Part shown: positions 49,490 through 60,775 of the stretch, in pieces
How the letters are laid out: each line of letters starts with the position of its first letter
Numbering within the stretch: position 1 is the first letter of the stretch
NCBI RefSeq assembly: GCF_910592395.1
Contig: NC_088308.1
Span: 21,033,501 to 21,097,500, forward strand
Origin: Lineus longissimus
Lineage: Eukaryota > Nemertea > Pilidiophora > Heteronemertea > Lineidae
Length of the DNA stretch: 64,000 nt
Direction: 5' to 3'
Position numbers and translations under genes: made by a program
Notes under the pieces: model-generated
The model's input: only the letters and a program-made list of their open reading frames with translations
What the model was told of the DNA's origin: nothing
The model's database searches: none

Positions 49490-51190
49490 GTTCAGCAAGC
49501 AGTGTATTGCCCGTGTACTGGCATAAACTCTACGTGGGTGAAGGCATTCCAGCAGCGACATAATCATCCTCACAGAAGTCACCAAATTCTTCACTCAACC
49601 TAACACGTCAGCGGACAAATCATCAGATCTGCGACATGAATATAAAAACTTGAACATGAGATTGATCAAGAGAATTCTTCCGCCGTACTGGTGCCTGAAA
49701 GTGATGTGCCACAGGTGTTGAATTGAATGCAAAGTGGCCCTTATTCCAGCATTGACACCAACAACAATGTGATCAGTTCGAACAGTAGTCAACAAATCCT
49801 TCAATCGAAGCCACACGTCATTGGCAACCTATTTAGAAATCTCTCCGAGAGGCTTTAACTTGAGACTGATGGTTTCTTCTCAATGTAGAATACAGACCAT
49901 TAGGAAATTGCTTGATCAGTGTCAATCTCCGTGAGCTTATGGGACAATTCCCAAGAGGATCGCGATCTCGCTGATTGCCGTTCTCAATTTGCAGGTGATT
50001 GGTTCGCTCTGAAGGTATTTGAAACATAATCTCGACACTCAAACTTAGCGGACGCATTTTGTGGTAGATAGTGGAGTTTGCATATCTAATACTGGTTAAA
50101 GTGCTAACAATTCTATTTACAGTTTTGAGAGTGGTATTCATACTATCGCACAGATGATGGCATTGCAGCCGCAAGGATGTGGAAAGAAAGTATTAAAGTA
50201 ACTTACTCATTGGTGTGAATTATCTCACGTTCGGTCAATGCTTTAGCTTTCTTAACCGCCCGCTCTTTGGTCGCCGGACCAGGGGTTGGTACTTTGAAAA
50301 AAAGCAATAGTTCCCTTATTGTTGGGAATACGGTATTTGTTACCGAGTAACATCTCATATCGTTTGAGTCGCTCCGAAACACTAAGCCCAATAGCAAATT
50401 TAATCCTCCTTGCATTCACTTTGGGGCACGCTGTAGCACACAGATTAGACAATAATTTAGTAAGAGTATCGTAAATAACATGTAGTTGTCATTCATATCC
50501 ACTATTTATAGTTCTTGCCTGTGCCATGTTTATGTTCCTTCTCAATATACTTAAGCATTCATTGCTCGTTTTCTTTATGGCTGGCACGCAGGCTAAAGGT
50601 TCTAAAACGGTTTCCATGTTCCAGTTATGATTAAGGTCTTTAGCCTTAGGGCGATATCGAATATTTCTTAATAGTCTACATGTAAGGGTCAATTAGTGCG
50701 TGCAGACAACTTGACAGATACGATATAATAGTACATGTGGATGATATTATTAGAATCTGTTAAACTACCCGAGTCTGTCCTCGACGCCATGCGGGTGGGT
50801 CTCATAACGACACTTTAAAGATTATAATGTGAGAAAATAACCGCCCATATGGGCACCGCCGAGATGGGGAAGTGTCCGTAGCTGTTGGTGTGTGTCAGGC
50901 CTCTCCTCTTGACATGATGTAGACTCATTTTCATACAACTGCAGCGTAAAATTAAGGCGAAACTTTTTTATACGTCCCCGTATGTATTCCCCCCGTATGT
51001 AAGTTCGGTGCCACGTCCACCTGCGATACTTTGGGAAACTCGGTGTTATATATAGTACGTCTCTGCCTTCATTCTGAACGAAGGCCCTATCTAGTCCTCT
51101 GAAATTCTAAAATTACAGGAAGAAACCGGTCACTTAATGATACATATACATTGCAAGTACATTGTACTAACAGCACTATTAGGATACGCT
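49490..51190. other. Intergenic, no supported gene
   Basis: Several minus-strand frames are open but none resembles a known protein. A splice-bounded 85-bp candidate exon at 50207-50291 (-) is discussed in the findings. Confidence 0.45.
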
Positions 51191-51192
51191 AT

Positions 51193-51390
51193 AGGGCCGT
51201 TTAGACGACAGGCGGAAAGACCGCATTCGGATCGAATCTGGATGAATCCGGATTAAAACCACCCAAGGCGATGGTACCTTTTTAGTCCGGATGCAACCAC
51301 ATTGATCCGGATCTTTTTGCGTTTACACGACGAAAAATTAATCCGGATTCGGGACGCATCCGGATTTTTTCGCGTCGTCTAAACGGCCCT
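51193..51390. mobile_element. MITE with perfect 17-bp terminal inverted repeats
   Basis: AGGGCCGTTTAGACGAC at the left end and GTCGTCTAAACGGCCCT at the right end are exact reverse complements. The 198-bp body is full of GGATTCGG/CCGGATC motifs on both strands and has no ORF. TAT flanks both ends, consistent with a short TA-type target duplication. Confidence 0.88.
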
Positions 51391-51900
51391 TATGTTTCGA
51401 TTATGAAGAGTGTTTGGCTAGAGTGGTACAGTTGGAATTTCTTTGATCGAATCTTATACAGCAGTTGGGATAACATGTATTTACTTGCCCAATCGAATCG
51501 TTTCTGAGTAGAGGTAGTAATCTGCAGGATCATAGGACACACGATGATCGATCAAATATGACAATTTGCCTCACCCTGATCAGCCATCGAAGCCATGATG
51601 AGGATGCTATACGTGCCTTTGTCCATATTCAGGTCGCAATCAGCCCACAGCCCAGACCCCATATCACTTATTGAATTGTTATGTTGAAGATCAAACTGAG
51701 GGCGGACAACCTGCTTTTGTTACTTTTGACACGAAATTGAATGTATTCCCAGATCGATAGCAGCGTATTTTGGCATTTATAAGTTTGGTGAGGTCGATTG
51801 GAAAAGTTCTAGTCGTTAGGAGATGATGACAATTTGTACCACAGACACATGGCAGACTCGGTTTTCTATAAAAAAATGATGTTAATCTCATTTGGCAAGT

Positions 51901-51973
51901 GTAATCCTCTTGTGTTCATATTCGATTGGTATATTTTTTATATACCAATCGAATATGACCATAAGGGGATTAC
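51901..51973. repeat. Hairpin with 33-base arms
   Basis: 51901-51933 and 51941-51973 are reverse complements with three mismatches (inner part CATATTCGATTGGTATA perfect), separated by the 7-base loop TTTTTTA. Total 73 nt with a few mismatches, which is pre-miRNA-like in size and shape. Confidence 0.85.
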
Positions 51974-51979
51974 ATTTAT

Positions 51980-54900
51980 GCATGTATGGTTTGCAAAATG
52001 AAATGTCCGGTTTCATTATGCTTATTTCTGATGGAACGGAAGGTCAATCTAAACTTTCCGTGAGACGAATTCATTAACTTAGTTCTCTCAAAATCTTACA
52101 TGTTTCAATATATTACTTTGTAGCTGCTCTTTGAAAACTCCCGGAAATGTTTTTCTTTGGAGACTAAGAAATAGACTTCCAAAGCACTAAAAGCAATGTA
52201 GTTCATAATGGAAAGGCGGTTTTGAAAAAAAGATTAATTATTATTGAAGTATGACATGTACATGTGCACACCAAATGAAATCTTACTTCAGTGCTAAGAA
52301 CGGGAGAACTAAAAAGATGAGTGAGAAGCTCTCAGCAGTCCGCGTGATGAGCGTGGTCAAAGAATGTTATTGTGAAAATTACCATTCGCCGGGTAATTAA
52401 CTGCACTACAAGCTTGAAACCTTACATATACTTAAAGTACATGTAAGGTTTCAAATTAACGAAACTATGATTAGTCCATCCGTTCTAGCATAAAATCTAC
52501 TTCTAAATCTTCGCTTACATCATTCCCAGTCGGCGGCATCATTAGCAGTACGATCCGGAAGTTCGACGAATGGAATGCTTTTTATCGACGACGATTTTTG
52601 AAGATTTCCCCGAGTCCACGTGCAACTAAGTATGAAAGCCGACTGACAAGATAGTGACGCGTAACTGAATTCGCGCATGACCTGATGCCGGGTCTATTTT
52701 ATCCTTTAGCGACACCTATGTTTAAAATAATTGTTGCTATAATTCGTGTTATTATATTTGTCTCATCTAAAATATATAAAATTGACGGTATAGAGATGGT
52801 ATTACTCTTATTAGAAAAAAATGCTACAAATCTGTTTTTGCACTACGACCGTGTTTTTTTCTGTTTACCAGCGGACCGTATGTAATCAATGTAGACGCAC
52901 GAACCGCGCCTTTAAGAAACTTCGCATTAGTCACAACTAAAAAAGCCTCACAACAGGCTACAATGATTTAGAGCATTCTTTTTGAATGTCATTAAGAAAC
53001 CGACCAACTTCAGCAATCAGTTGCCAAAAAAATGTTTTTAGACATTGCATCTTATTTGTAGATGCTGAGCGTATAGCATTTGTCATTGTCATTGACTGCT
53101 ACGTTACGTCACGTTCGTGCTCAAACCCAATACACCACGGCTTTGCCGGAATATGCCGTGCAATACGTACAATAATCTCCAGTTTCTCTTTGGCAGTCTG
53201 AACTGAAATGAAGAATATCGACACTGCTCAAGTTTTTACTTGGCCGGCCGGGTTGATTACACAAACTCCTCATTCATTTCATTAAGTATCCGAATGATGA
53301 CATTTCATGTCTTGGCGTTGTACAAAAACTCTAATCTAAGAGCATTCCGTGCAAAGGGATGCCGTAGATTAATCATAAGCCTTACATTACATCAATAACA
53401 CTGGCATGTCATCAGACATTGATGACTGAAGTTCTTAAGTCTTAGTTACGATTACTAGTCTTAGGTTTTTCGTGATATCGTGGGTTTCTTGTAGTCCAGA
53501 AGGTATACATCGGGATTTAGGAGATCATCCTCCTCGGGCACTTGTGACATCTAGAACAGCGATATTTCAAAAATCTGATTTTTGGGTAACCCCAATGTTG
53601 CGACGAGGTATGATGGCAGACGTTGATTATGCCCGGCATAACGAATAAAGCTGTTATTAAGCACACTCTGGTTTTTAGAGATGATCTTGCCTTAAAATGC
53701 AAAGTGACAATGACCCGGAGTCGCTGTCACCAGCAGTTGAGATGAAGATCATCGCGAATGAAAATGACGTTTAATTATACGTCTCGAGGTCGAGACCTAA
53801 GGAAGGCCGTGTTACTTAGAGAAAGTGTACTGTTCATCGCATGACACTGCGTACAAAAGCTGGACGTGTATTTTTCTTTAATGGGAGATTTGAACGCACT
53901 AGGCAAAATTCTTTGGCAGGATAAGTTTCATGGTTACACCCCGACACGAGTTTAAATCATGATTTGTATGTGACGTTTCAGGCAACATAACGCTAAGTAA
54001 AGATTTCGATCAGGATATTGTACCCAACCTAAGACAAGTTAAATATTTATACAATGTACCTATTGTATGATATAATACATGTACATGTATTTACCTCACG
54101 CGGAGAAGGAGGTTTTTTGTGACCTGAAGCGATGTGAGGGAAATGAAAACTAAGTAGAATATCATGTCCAATAGCCTTGTGTCAATAGTATCATTTACAG
54201 CAATTTCCATCTGCTCACGGTTTTCTAGAAAATATTTCATCGCAATGATTTTTGTGTGTTCGACGCCAATATGGAACTGCTCTTCATGTCATCAACATTC
54301 CGGGCCCGTTCCTTGCAGAACCCTTAGGGCATTTGCCACTCCACCCAGTGCACTAAGGGTTTTTTCTCCGACTACTACGGCAGCTCAACTTTCCACCAGG
54401 AGTGCGTACAGACAACAGTGCGTGCGTGCAGGCATGAAATACACATTAATGCACACAGAGGCTTTGAACCACATAACCTTACCTCTGCCGAATTTTCCAC
54501 ATTATGAAAAAGCACCATCAACAGTGTATTTCACGTGCATTCCTTATTATGGGCGATCTCCTTCGCCAATCAATCAAGTGGCCTTAGCAATCAGCTTTAT
54601 CAACTGGTCAATATTCCAGAATCCAATGCCCTTTCTATTGGCTTAGCTTTCTCATGGAGTTATCAATCACCGTCAGACTCAGGTCAATACAATTTCGTTC
54701 GGCTATCTCATATCTGAGAGGAAGCATAGATCCGATGACGGGCTAAATGCCGGCCAAAAAGAATCGAAAGCAAATCATCTTTTGTGTTTTCTTATCGCCA
54801 TTACCGCAGGGAGTCCGACATATAAAGTGTCACTTCCTCTTTTTCTTAGCATTCTTTCAATCTTATATTGGCTATCCTGTTCTTGAGACGATTGCTGTCG

Positions 54901-55910
54901 CCAGTCGTAATCCACCCTGGTCACATATAAGCTGGTCGTCGATGCAGGTTCCGGAGGGCCAAACCCCTCCCTCTAGCATGCTATATAGTTTTTGGCATTT
55001 TGTCGGGATGGAGCTATGTCCTATGATGTATGTGGTTGTGACAGGCTCATTCAAGTTGGTCGAAGGAGAAGAAAATGGAAATGCCTTTCTTTATTATTCG
55101 TCAAATATTAGGACCTAACACGGCTGACCTACATGTATGTTACATATCGTTAAAGACCTTCGCCGATCGTTCCGAAAAAAAGGAATTTGAAATTAGAAAT
55201 TAAATAAGCCGTTTCAGAACAAAGAGAGAAAAAAAATTACATTTGTTGCATCAACGTCAAAACTGCACTTCTCATATATACAGCGCGATTGATGAGAGTG
55301 CTTCTTTGTCATCGAAGCGCCGTGATAGGACACAACAAAAACCCATTACACTTCTTGGTCACAATCACTGATCTTTCCTCCCAACTGGGCGCCAAACCAA
55401 GTGGATCAAGTTATCTTCCCCATGCACATCGATATTTCGAATGAGCGTTACAGAAACATGTATATACCCGAATACCATTGTTAGGGCTCCATATTGGAAA
55501 GACATTACTATATATATATCATAACATCACGCTGTATCTTGGAATATTCAATAAGCGGAAAGCAATCTGTTGGTGATAATCCCGACTAAAATTGATTTCT
55601 GGCTGCATTATATCGGAATCGGGTGTGTCGAAACTTGAAGAACGCTTATTTCTTCAATAATCGACTGCCCAAAGCGTTTTGACGAGGCGACGGAAATTCA
55701 TAACCGGTTGATTTGCATGGAAAATATCGTTAAAACGAGGATCGAATGTTTCCTTATTGAGCTTATAGATCAATATTGGTGGTAGACACTTTATTATGAG
55801 ATGGAGAACTATGATTGCGTTATCATGATTATCTTCATGTGAATTTCCCAAAGGTGGATCTGCTGATTGTGGCGGTGGGTTTTAAGACAAGACAAGACGT
55901 ATGGAATTGG
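51980..55910. other. Intergenic, no supported gene
   Basis: Apart from the hairpin at 52414-52454 nothing is recognised. The longest open frame (54164-54646, +) has no domain and an atypical composition. A minus-strand frame at 54872-55054 is also unassigned. Confidence 0.45.
52414..52454. repeat. Perfect 14-bp-stem hairpin
   Basis: TTGAAACCTTACAT, a 13-base loop, then ATGTAAGGTTTCAA. Function unknown. Confidence 0.8.
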
Positions 55911-56108
55911 GGCCAATTGGTTGAAGGATCGACCGACAGCAAAGAACGTTGTGACGGAATTTGGGCCATGTAGTTAAAGGATCGACTGATAGGAAAGATG
56001 CAATAGATTGTGGCCAATTGGTTGAAGGATAGACAGACGGCAAATGATGTTGTGATGGGATTAGGATTACAATGTAGGGCCAGTTGGTTGAGGGATTGAC
56101 AGATCGGC
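55911..56108 (-). repeat. Four-copy degenerate tandem repeat
   Basis: GGCCAATTGGTTGAAGGATCGAC-type units start at 55911, 55964, 56012 and 56078, each followed by a variable CAAAGAACGTTGTGA-like tail. Spacing is irregular (48-66 bp). The minus-strand frames rich in NQLA/TNWP are a by-product of this repeat. Confidence 0.75.
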
Positions 56109-57197
56109 ACATTTTGCACTCTATACACCAAATGATATTTTCAAGTTTCATGCAGATGAATAGTTCACTTGAGGTTTAGAACAGTATTGTTCTGAGAAAT
56201 ATGGCATTGCAAGCAACGTGTGCTCTTGACATAAACCGCGTCATACATGTTGAACTAATGGTTAATGAAAAACCAACCACCCTGAAAAAGGCCGGTTCTT
56301 TGAAAAGGAACGCTGCAAGCCGAGCATTTAATTTTGCCCATATTTATTATTTGATCGTAACGCGTTGTACAAGCTTCGCTAAAAGCCAAATCGACGGATT
56401 TTCATCATGCACTTGCTGTACTTTCCTCATGGTTGCCTTCATCTCCTGTCTCCGTGTTCTCACAACATGTACAAGGTCGTTCCCTTCATAACATCATTAC
56501 AATGTATTGTTCAAAAGGCGAACGTCTCAGAGTTCACGTTTTAGCAATTGAAACAGCGCATTTTTCTATGATGGGTGAAAATGGTGAGAACAATCATGCG
56601 TACAAGTTTACGTCAAATTTTGTAGCTGTATTTCCAATTATCAATTAGTTAAAAGCATAACGCGCGTTGCACCACGTTTTCTCACCCTTTTTAAAAGGCA
56701 ATGTGAGATTCTCAAGGAATATCTTATCACGTTAAAGCGACAACTTGGGGATGATACATGTTGGTTTTTCATACAAAAACGGCTTCCAGCAGGACCGGGA
56801 CTTCTCCAAACAGGATAATTGAAAAGTTATTGAACTGCACTAGAATGGGGTGTAACAATAAGCTTGCCTGAAATTTACATGCCGTGTCCAAAACTGCCTC
56901 GCACCACCGTCTAAAATCATTATTAGAACTCAGCATTTGCGGGATATTACTGGTGGCAAGCATGGTGGCAAGCATGATCATTATCCTCCTGGCCAAGTAA
57001 CTACCACGCCCAAGTTGTCCTTGATGACGATTATTATTTTCCTTTACCACTTTTTCATTGCAGTGACGGTTATACTATATGCATATGCACAATATGATGT
57101 GTGTAACCGATAAAACCATCAGTAGGATCAGCGAGATTACACTATACTTTAAATGTTCGGTTCTTTCCTTCAAGAATTTAAAATTAAATTTCAATTA

Positions 57198-57285
57198 CTG
57201 TAGAACCTCTATTTTAAGGACCCCTTAGAACTGACCATTGGGTGTCTTATAAAGAGAGAGGTGTCCTCTAAGGAAGGTTTCACTG
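57198..57285. mobile_element. CAGTAGAACC-type MITE, internally deleted copy
   Basis: Starts TA + CTGTAGAACCTCTATTTTAAGGACCCC and ends GAGGTGTCC..GGAAGGTTTCACTG. It is the same family as 62091-62247 but only 88 bp long. Tc1/mariner-like by its TA target and ends, with no coding capacity. Confidence 0.65.
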
Positions 57286-57746
57286 ACGGTGAAAATGGAC
57301 TGAACTCAATAATGGACGAGTTATCATCATGCACAATGTCCCAACAAACGCCGGAACCACACCGTCTAATTATATGCGCAAATCTCAGACATTAGTGCAT
57401 ATTCAAAATAATTATAGCCTTCTTGCCTTTTATCTTTGCAGTTAACGAAGAGCTACAACCAGGACAACAAATCGATAAAGCAAAGGTACGTTGGCATCCA
57501 ATGAGTTAGATCACGAAATCCCCATTAGGAAGATTACTGGAATTAGATCTAGACCCAGACAGATCGTATGAGTGATTGCGCAGTTTTGCCTGGCAACGAA
57601 CTTTCAATAATAGGTATATCGCCGCAACGCCAAGACCAGCATAAATTTAAGTGGAGGTAATTGAATTTTAGTCACGTGACATGAAATTTGTCTTCCACCG
57701 CCATTTATCAGCAACACAATACAATTCTTACTTTTATGTTACACCA

Positions 57747-58150
57747 TTGTGTTTTTCACAACAATATGAAATTTCCTTTGTCTGTCACAACATTGTAATC
57801 AAGAGTAAGAAATTAACTTAGTCTTTCAGAACATTTTAGTAAAGGTTTAGAAATCGACTTTTCTACTATTAATATTTTAGCGGACAAAATATAAAATTTA
57901 CTTTGTATTCCACTACCTTTTTGGCAATACAATGTGAAATGTACTGTGCATTCCACAACATTTTAGTAACTCTGTATGAAACTGACTTTGTATTCCACAA
58001 CATTTGAACACATTATGAAATTGACTTAGTCTTCCAAATGTTTTTGATATAGAGAGTCAAATATTAACTTGATCTTTCACCACATTTTAGAAAGCAACAT
58101 GATTGTTTTATTTGTTTTTCACAACATTTTGTAGTTCATGAAATTGTTTG
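57747..58150 (+). repeat. Degenerate ~42-bp minisatellite
   Basis: TTCCACAACATTTTAGTAA followed by ATGAAATTGACTTTGT-like sequence recurs about 8-10 times. Sites at 57786, 57829, 57911, 57954, 57995, 58034, 58078 and 58120 are mostly 39-44 bp apart. It lies about 1.3 kb upstream of the GPCR start. Confidence 0.7.
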
Positions 58151-59476
58151 GTGCTCTGTCTGCTAGCTAATAAACCTATCGACAACGTTGTTGCTTATCG
58201 CCCAATATTTTGAAGAGCTGACAAAAGCAGCATTCCTCACATTTTTGGAGAGCAAGGGAGACTGAAAAAGACTCTGCTGAAGAGTCTTTCTTTCACAATA
58301 TTATGAATGTCAAAATGAAACGAGGAGACTGGCCTTTACTGATTTCTAAGTCACCAGGGTAATCCAATTAGTACATGTATTCATCGCCCTTAGATAGGCA
58401 TGGCAAAGATTTATTTCTCTATTGTTCTTTAAACGGCAAGAAAAGAGTGGAAATCCGCTCTTTTTTCCATTGTCATATATTCATGTAATGATCACTTGCA
58501 AACTTCTTTTTGTAGATGAGGACGACTTTAGGAGAAAAAGAAAGTACCGAGGCGTCTTAGTAGTCAGTTCGCCCAGTCCTGAGCAAATATTCGATGCGAG
58601 AGTTGAACCGAGGATGGTGACAGCTTGCGGATATGTGGTTCAGATAACTGCCACCGCCGAGTCTGCTCTTTTGTGCATCGAATAGAACAAAGTTCATGGC
58701 CACGGGGAATGTTCATTCGTGAAATGTCAGAGGATATATAAGGATAAAATTTGTAGCACGAAGAGTGCACTTCCTACCTGGATCTCAGCAAAAGACTATG
58801 TTTTTGTGAACGAAACCCGACGTATGACAATAAAATTACCCTTTGTCTTATAACCCACAAGGTGAATAAGAATACGCGGTCGCCTCTGTCGCTCGCGAGT
58901 AAAATTACCCGAAAGGTCTGCGCGCTGGAAAAAGAGACAGTCTCCCGTACGGTCATGAGAGAGAAAGGTTGGTAAAAATTAGCAAAGGTTGGTTTGCTCA
59001 CCAGCGCGATTAACTGGTTCCACCAAAAGAGCTTGACACTGGCTATTGTATCGTCAGGATGCAAACTTCAAAGATGTGGTTCAGCATGAAAGTAATGCGG
59101 GCGGTATGATTGAGTACATTGCATTTAGTGACAACTTTTAGGTGGAAATTGCTCCGTATCAATCCGACGGTTACCGGTGTTGAATACAAGATGACAAGTA
59201 TAAAGGCGTAGCTGCAACTCTTTGTTTGTTGTTCTAGTACCAAGGAGCTATACGGGGTGAGAGGTGTGCCGACGTATTCATTCGGTACGCGAATTACAAT
59301 ACGGAGTCTTCAATATTTTGTTGGCTTTTTAATTAGTTTAAGGACACATTTATTAGAGAAATGAACGGATCTCGAGGAACTGATTAACTCGAAGACAGAT
59401 TCGAAGTTTCAGAGAGCCTGAAGGAAAGTTAATTGTACGTATTCCTGTTCTCGTGAAAAATAGTATTCCCGACAAC

Positions 59477-60775
59477 ATGGATGGAATTAATATAGACGAT
59501 AATCTCACACAATTGATAGACAATTTCAACTTGTCCGAGTTCGGTAATTTCAGCGCCGAGGCATGGTCACCGGGATCGGATAACGATTCAGACTTGGCGG
59601 CAACGATTGCCATGCCATTCGGTCGAAGTAAATGGATGGATAACTTTGACATGGGTGACGTGATCAGAAAAAACTTCATCAGGGTCAGTACCCCACCAGT
59701 GATTACGTTAATCGTTCTTTACATTCTTACATTTCTATCAGGATTACTCGGAAATGTTCTGGTGATTTTTGTGTTCTGGCGAAATCGGCGCATGCGTACT
59801 GTGACGAATAGTTTCTTAGTTAATTTAGCCGTTTGTGATCTAATGGTGGTGTGTATCTGTATGCCGTTTACTTTAGCAGTGGATGTATACACGAATTGGA
59901 TATATGGTGACGTGATGTGTAAAATAGTCAACTTCACGCAAGGTTTATCTGTTTCGTCCAGCATTCTTACCCTATCTGTGATCAGCGCTGAGCGCTTCAT
60001 GGCCATCAACAAGCCCCTTAAAGCCCGCGCATTTCTAACGAGGCAGCGGGCGTATAAGATCTTGTTCGTCCTATGGTTAGTCTCGGGAATTATTGTCTTA
60101 CCGGAGCTGATATTCAGACACGACAGGATTATCGAGACAATCTTCGTGGTGGAGCTGCGTGCGTGCGTGGAAACATGGTATCCACCTGGCTTAAAGTACG
60201 CTTACGTCTTCAGCTTGTTGATATTAACTTATCTGATCCCCCTTCTCACAATTATTGTTGGCTATGTCCGAATTAGCGCGAAGCTTTGGCGAAAGGATGA
60301 GCACTTACACGCAGGGCAAGGGTCAGGAGAGGGCGCGTTTCCGAAGCAAGCCGCCAAGGCGCTGGCAAGTCGTAGGAAGGTAGCAAAAATGCTTGTTGTA
60401 CTTGTAATCCTCTTCGCCCTATCGTGGTTACCTAAACATACTACCAGCCTTCTCCTGGACTTCCTCAGCAAAGATGGAGAGTCTTCAGATGCCATCCAAG
60501 CTCTTCGGAAAACATACTCATTCGCTCTATGGTTTGCGCTGAGTAATTCCTCACTAAACCCAATATGCTATTGTCTTATGAGTGAGAGTTTCAAGAATGC
60601 CTACAAGAGAGCGTTCAGGTGTTGTTTTGATGCTGGGGCTATCCTCCGCCGTGATTCGTCACTTTCCATTTCGACGCAGGCGACGAATGCGAATAGATTC
60701 CTTCACACGCGACGACAATCTTTGACACGGGAAACCCTAGTCGATTACCATGATTACAGAGAAATCAATGTTTAG
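59477..60775 (+). CDS. Rhodopsin-class (class A) neuropeptide-type G-protein-coupled receptor, intronless
   Basis: A single open frame of 432 aa. The ATG at 59477 (GACAACATGG, good Kozak context) is chosen; the frame is open a little further upstream but has no earlier ATG. The acidic N-terminus (1-70) has sequons at N9, N18, N24 and N36. Class A landmarks: GN at 92-93 (TM1), LAVCD 117-121 (TM2), C148 and C230 for the TM3-ECL2 disulfide, AERF 171-174 in place of DRY, W200 (TM4), P255 (TM5), FALSWLP 313-319 (TM6, Ser where Cys is usual) and NPICY 361-365 (TM7), then a paired Cys 382-383 and a Ser/Thr-rich tail. TM2-TM3 and TM5 (LTYLIPLLTIIVGYVRISAKLW) look most like the orexin/allatotropin/CCK/QRFP peptide-receptor group. 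The ligand cannot be named. It would act at the plasma membrane of neurons or target cells. Confidence 0.93.
   Translation: MDGINIDDNLTQLIDNFNLSEFGNFSAEAWSPGSDNDSDLAATIAMPFGRSKWMDNFDMGDVIRKNFIRVSTPPVITLIVLYILTFLSGLLGNVLVIFVFWRNRRMRTVTNSFLVNLAVCDLMVVCICMPFTLAVDVYTNWIYGDVMCKIVNFTQGLSVSSSILTLSVISAERFMAINKPLKARAFLTRQRAYKILFVLWLVSGIIVLPELIFRHDRIIETIFVVELRACVETWYPPGLKYAYVFSLLILTYLIPLLTIIVGYVRISAKLWRKDEHLHAGQGSGEGAFPKQAAKALASRRKVAKMLVVLVILFALSWLPKHTTSLLLDFLSKDGESSDAIQALRKTYSFALWFALSNSSLNPICYCLMSESFKNAYKRAFRCCFDAGAILRRDSSLSISTQATNANRFLHTRRQSLTRETLVDYHDYREINV

Noticed and set aside
54164-54646. 160-codon plus-strand ORF
   Set aside because: Longest open frame in the desert, but no motif, low-complexity Ser/Thr/Phe-rich composition and no splice context. 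Expected by chance in 64 kb.
54872-55054. Minus-strand frame with ..GGVWPSGTCIDDQLICDQGG..
   Set aside because: Looks protein-like, but no family was recognised and the splice sites are poor. Not reported as a gene.
59453-59476. GTG start eight codons upstream of the GPCR ATG
   Set aside because: Animal nuclear genes start at ATG. The ATG at 59477 has a good Kozak context, and the GTG is only where the open frame can be extended.
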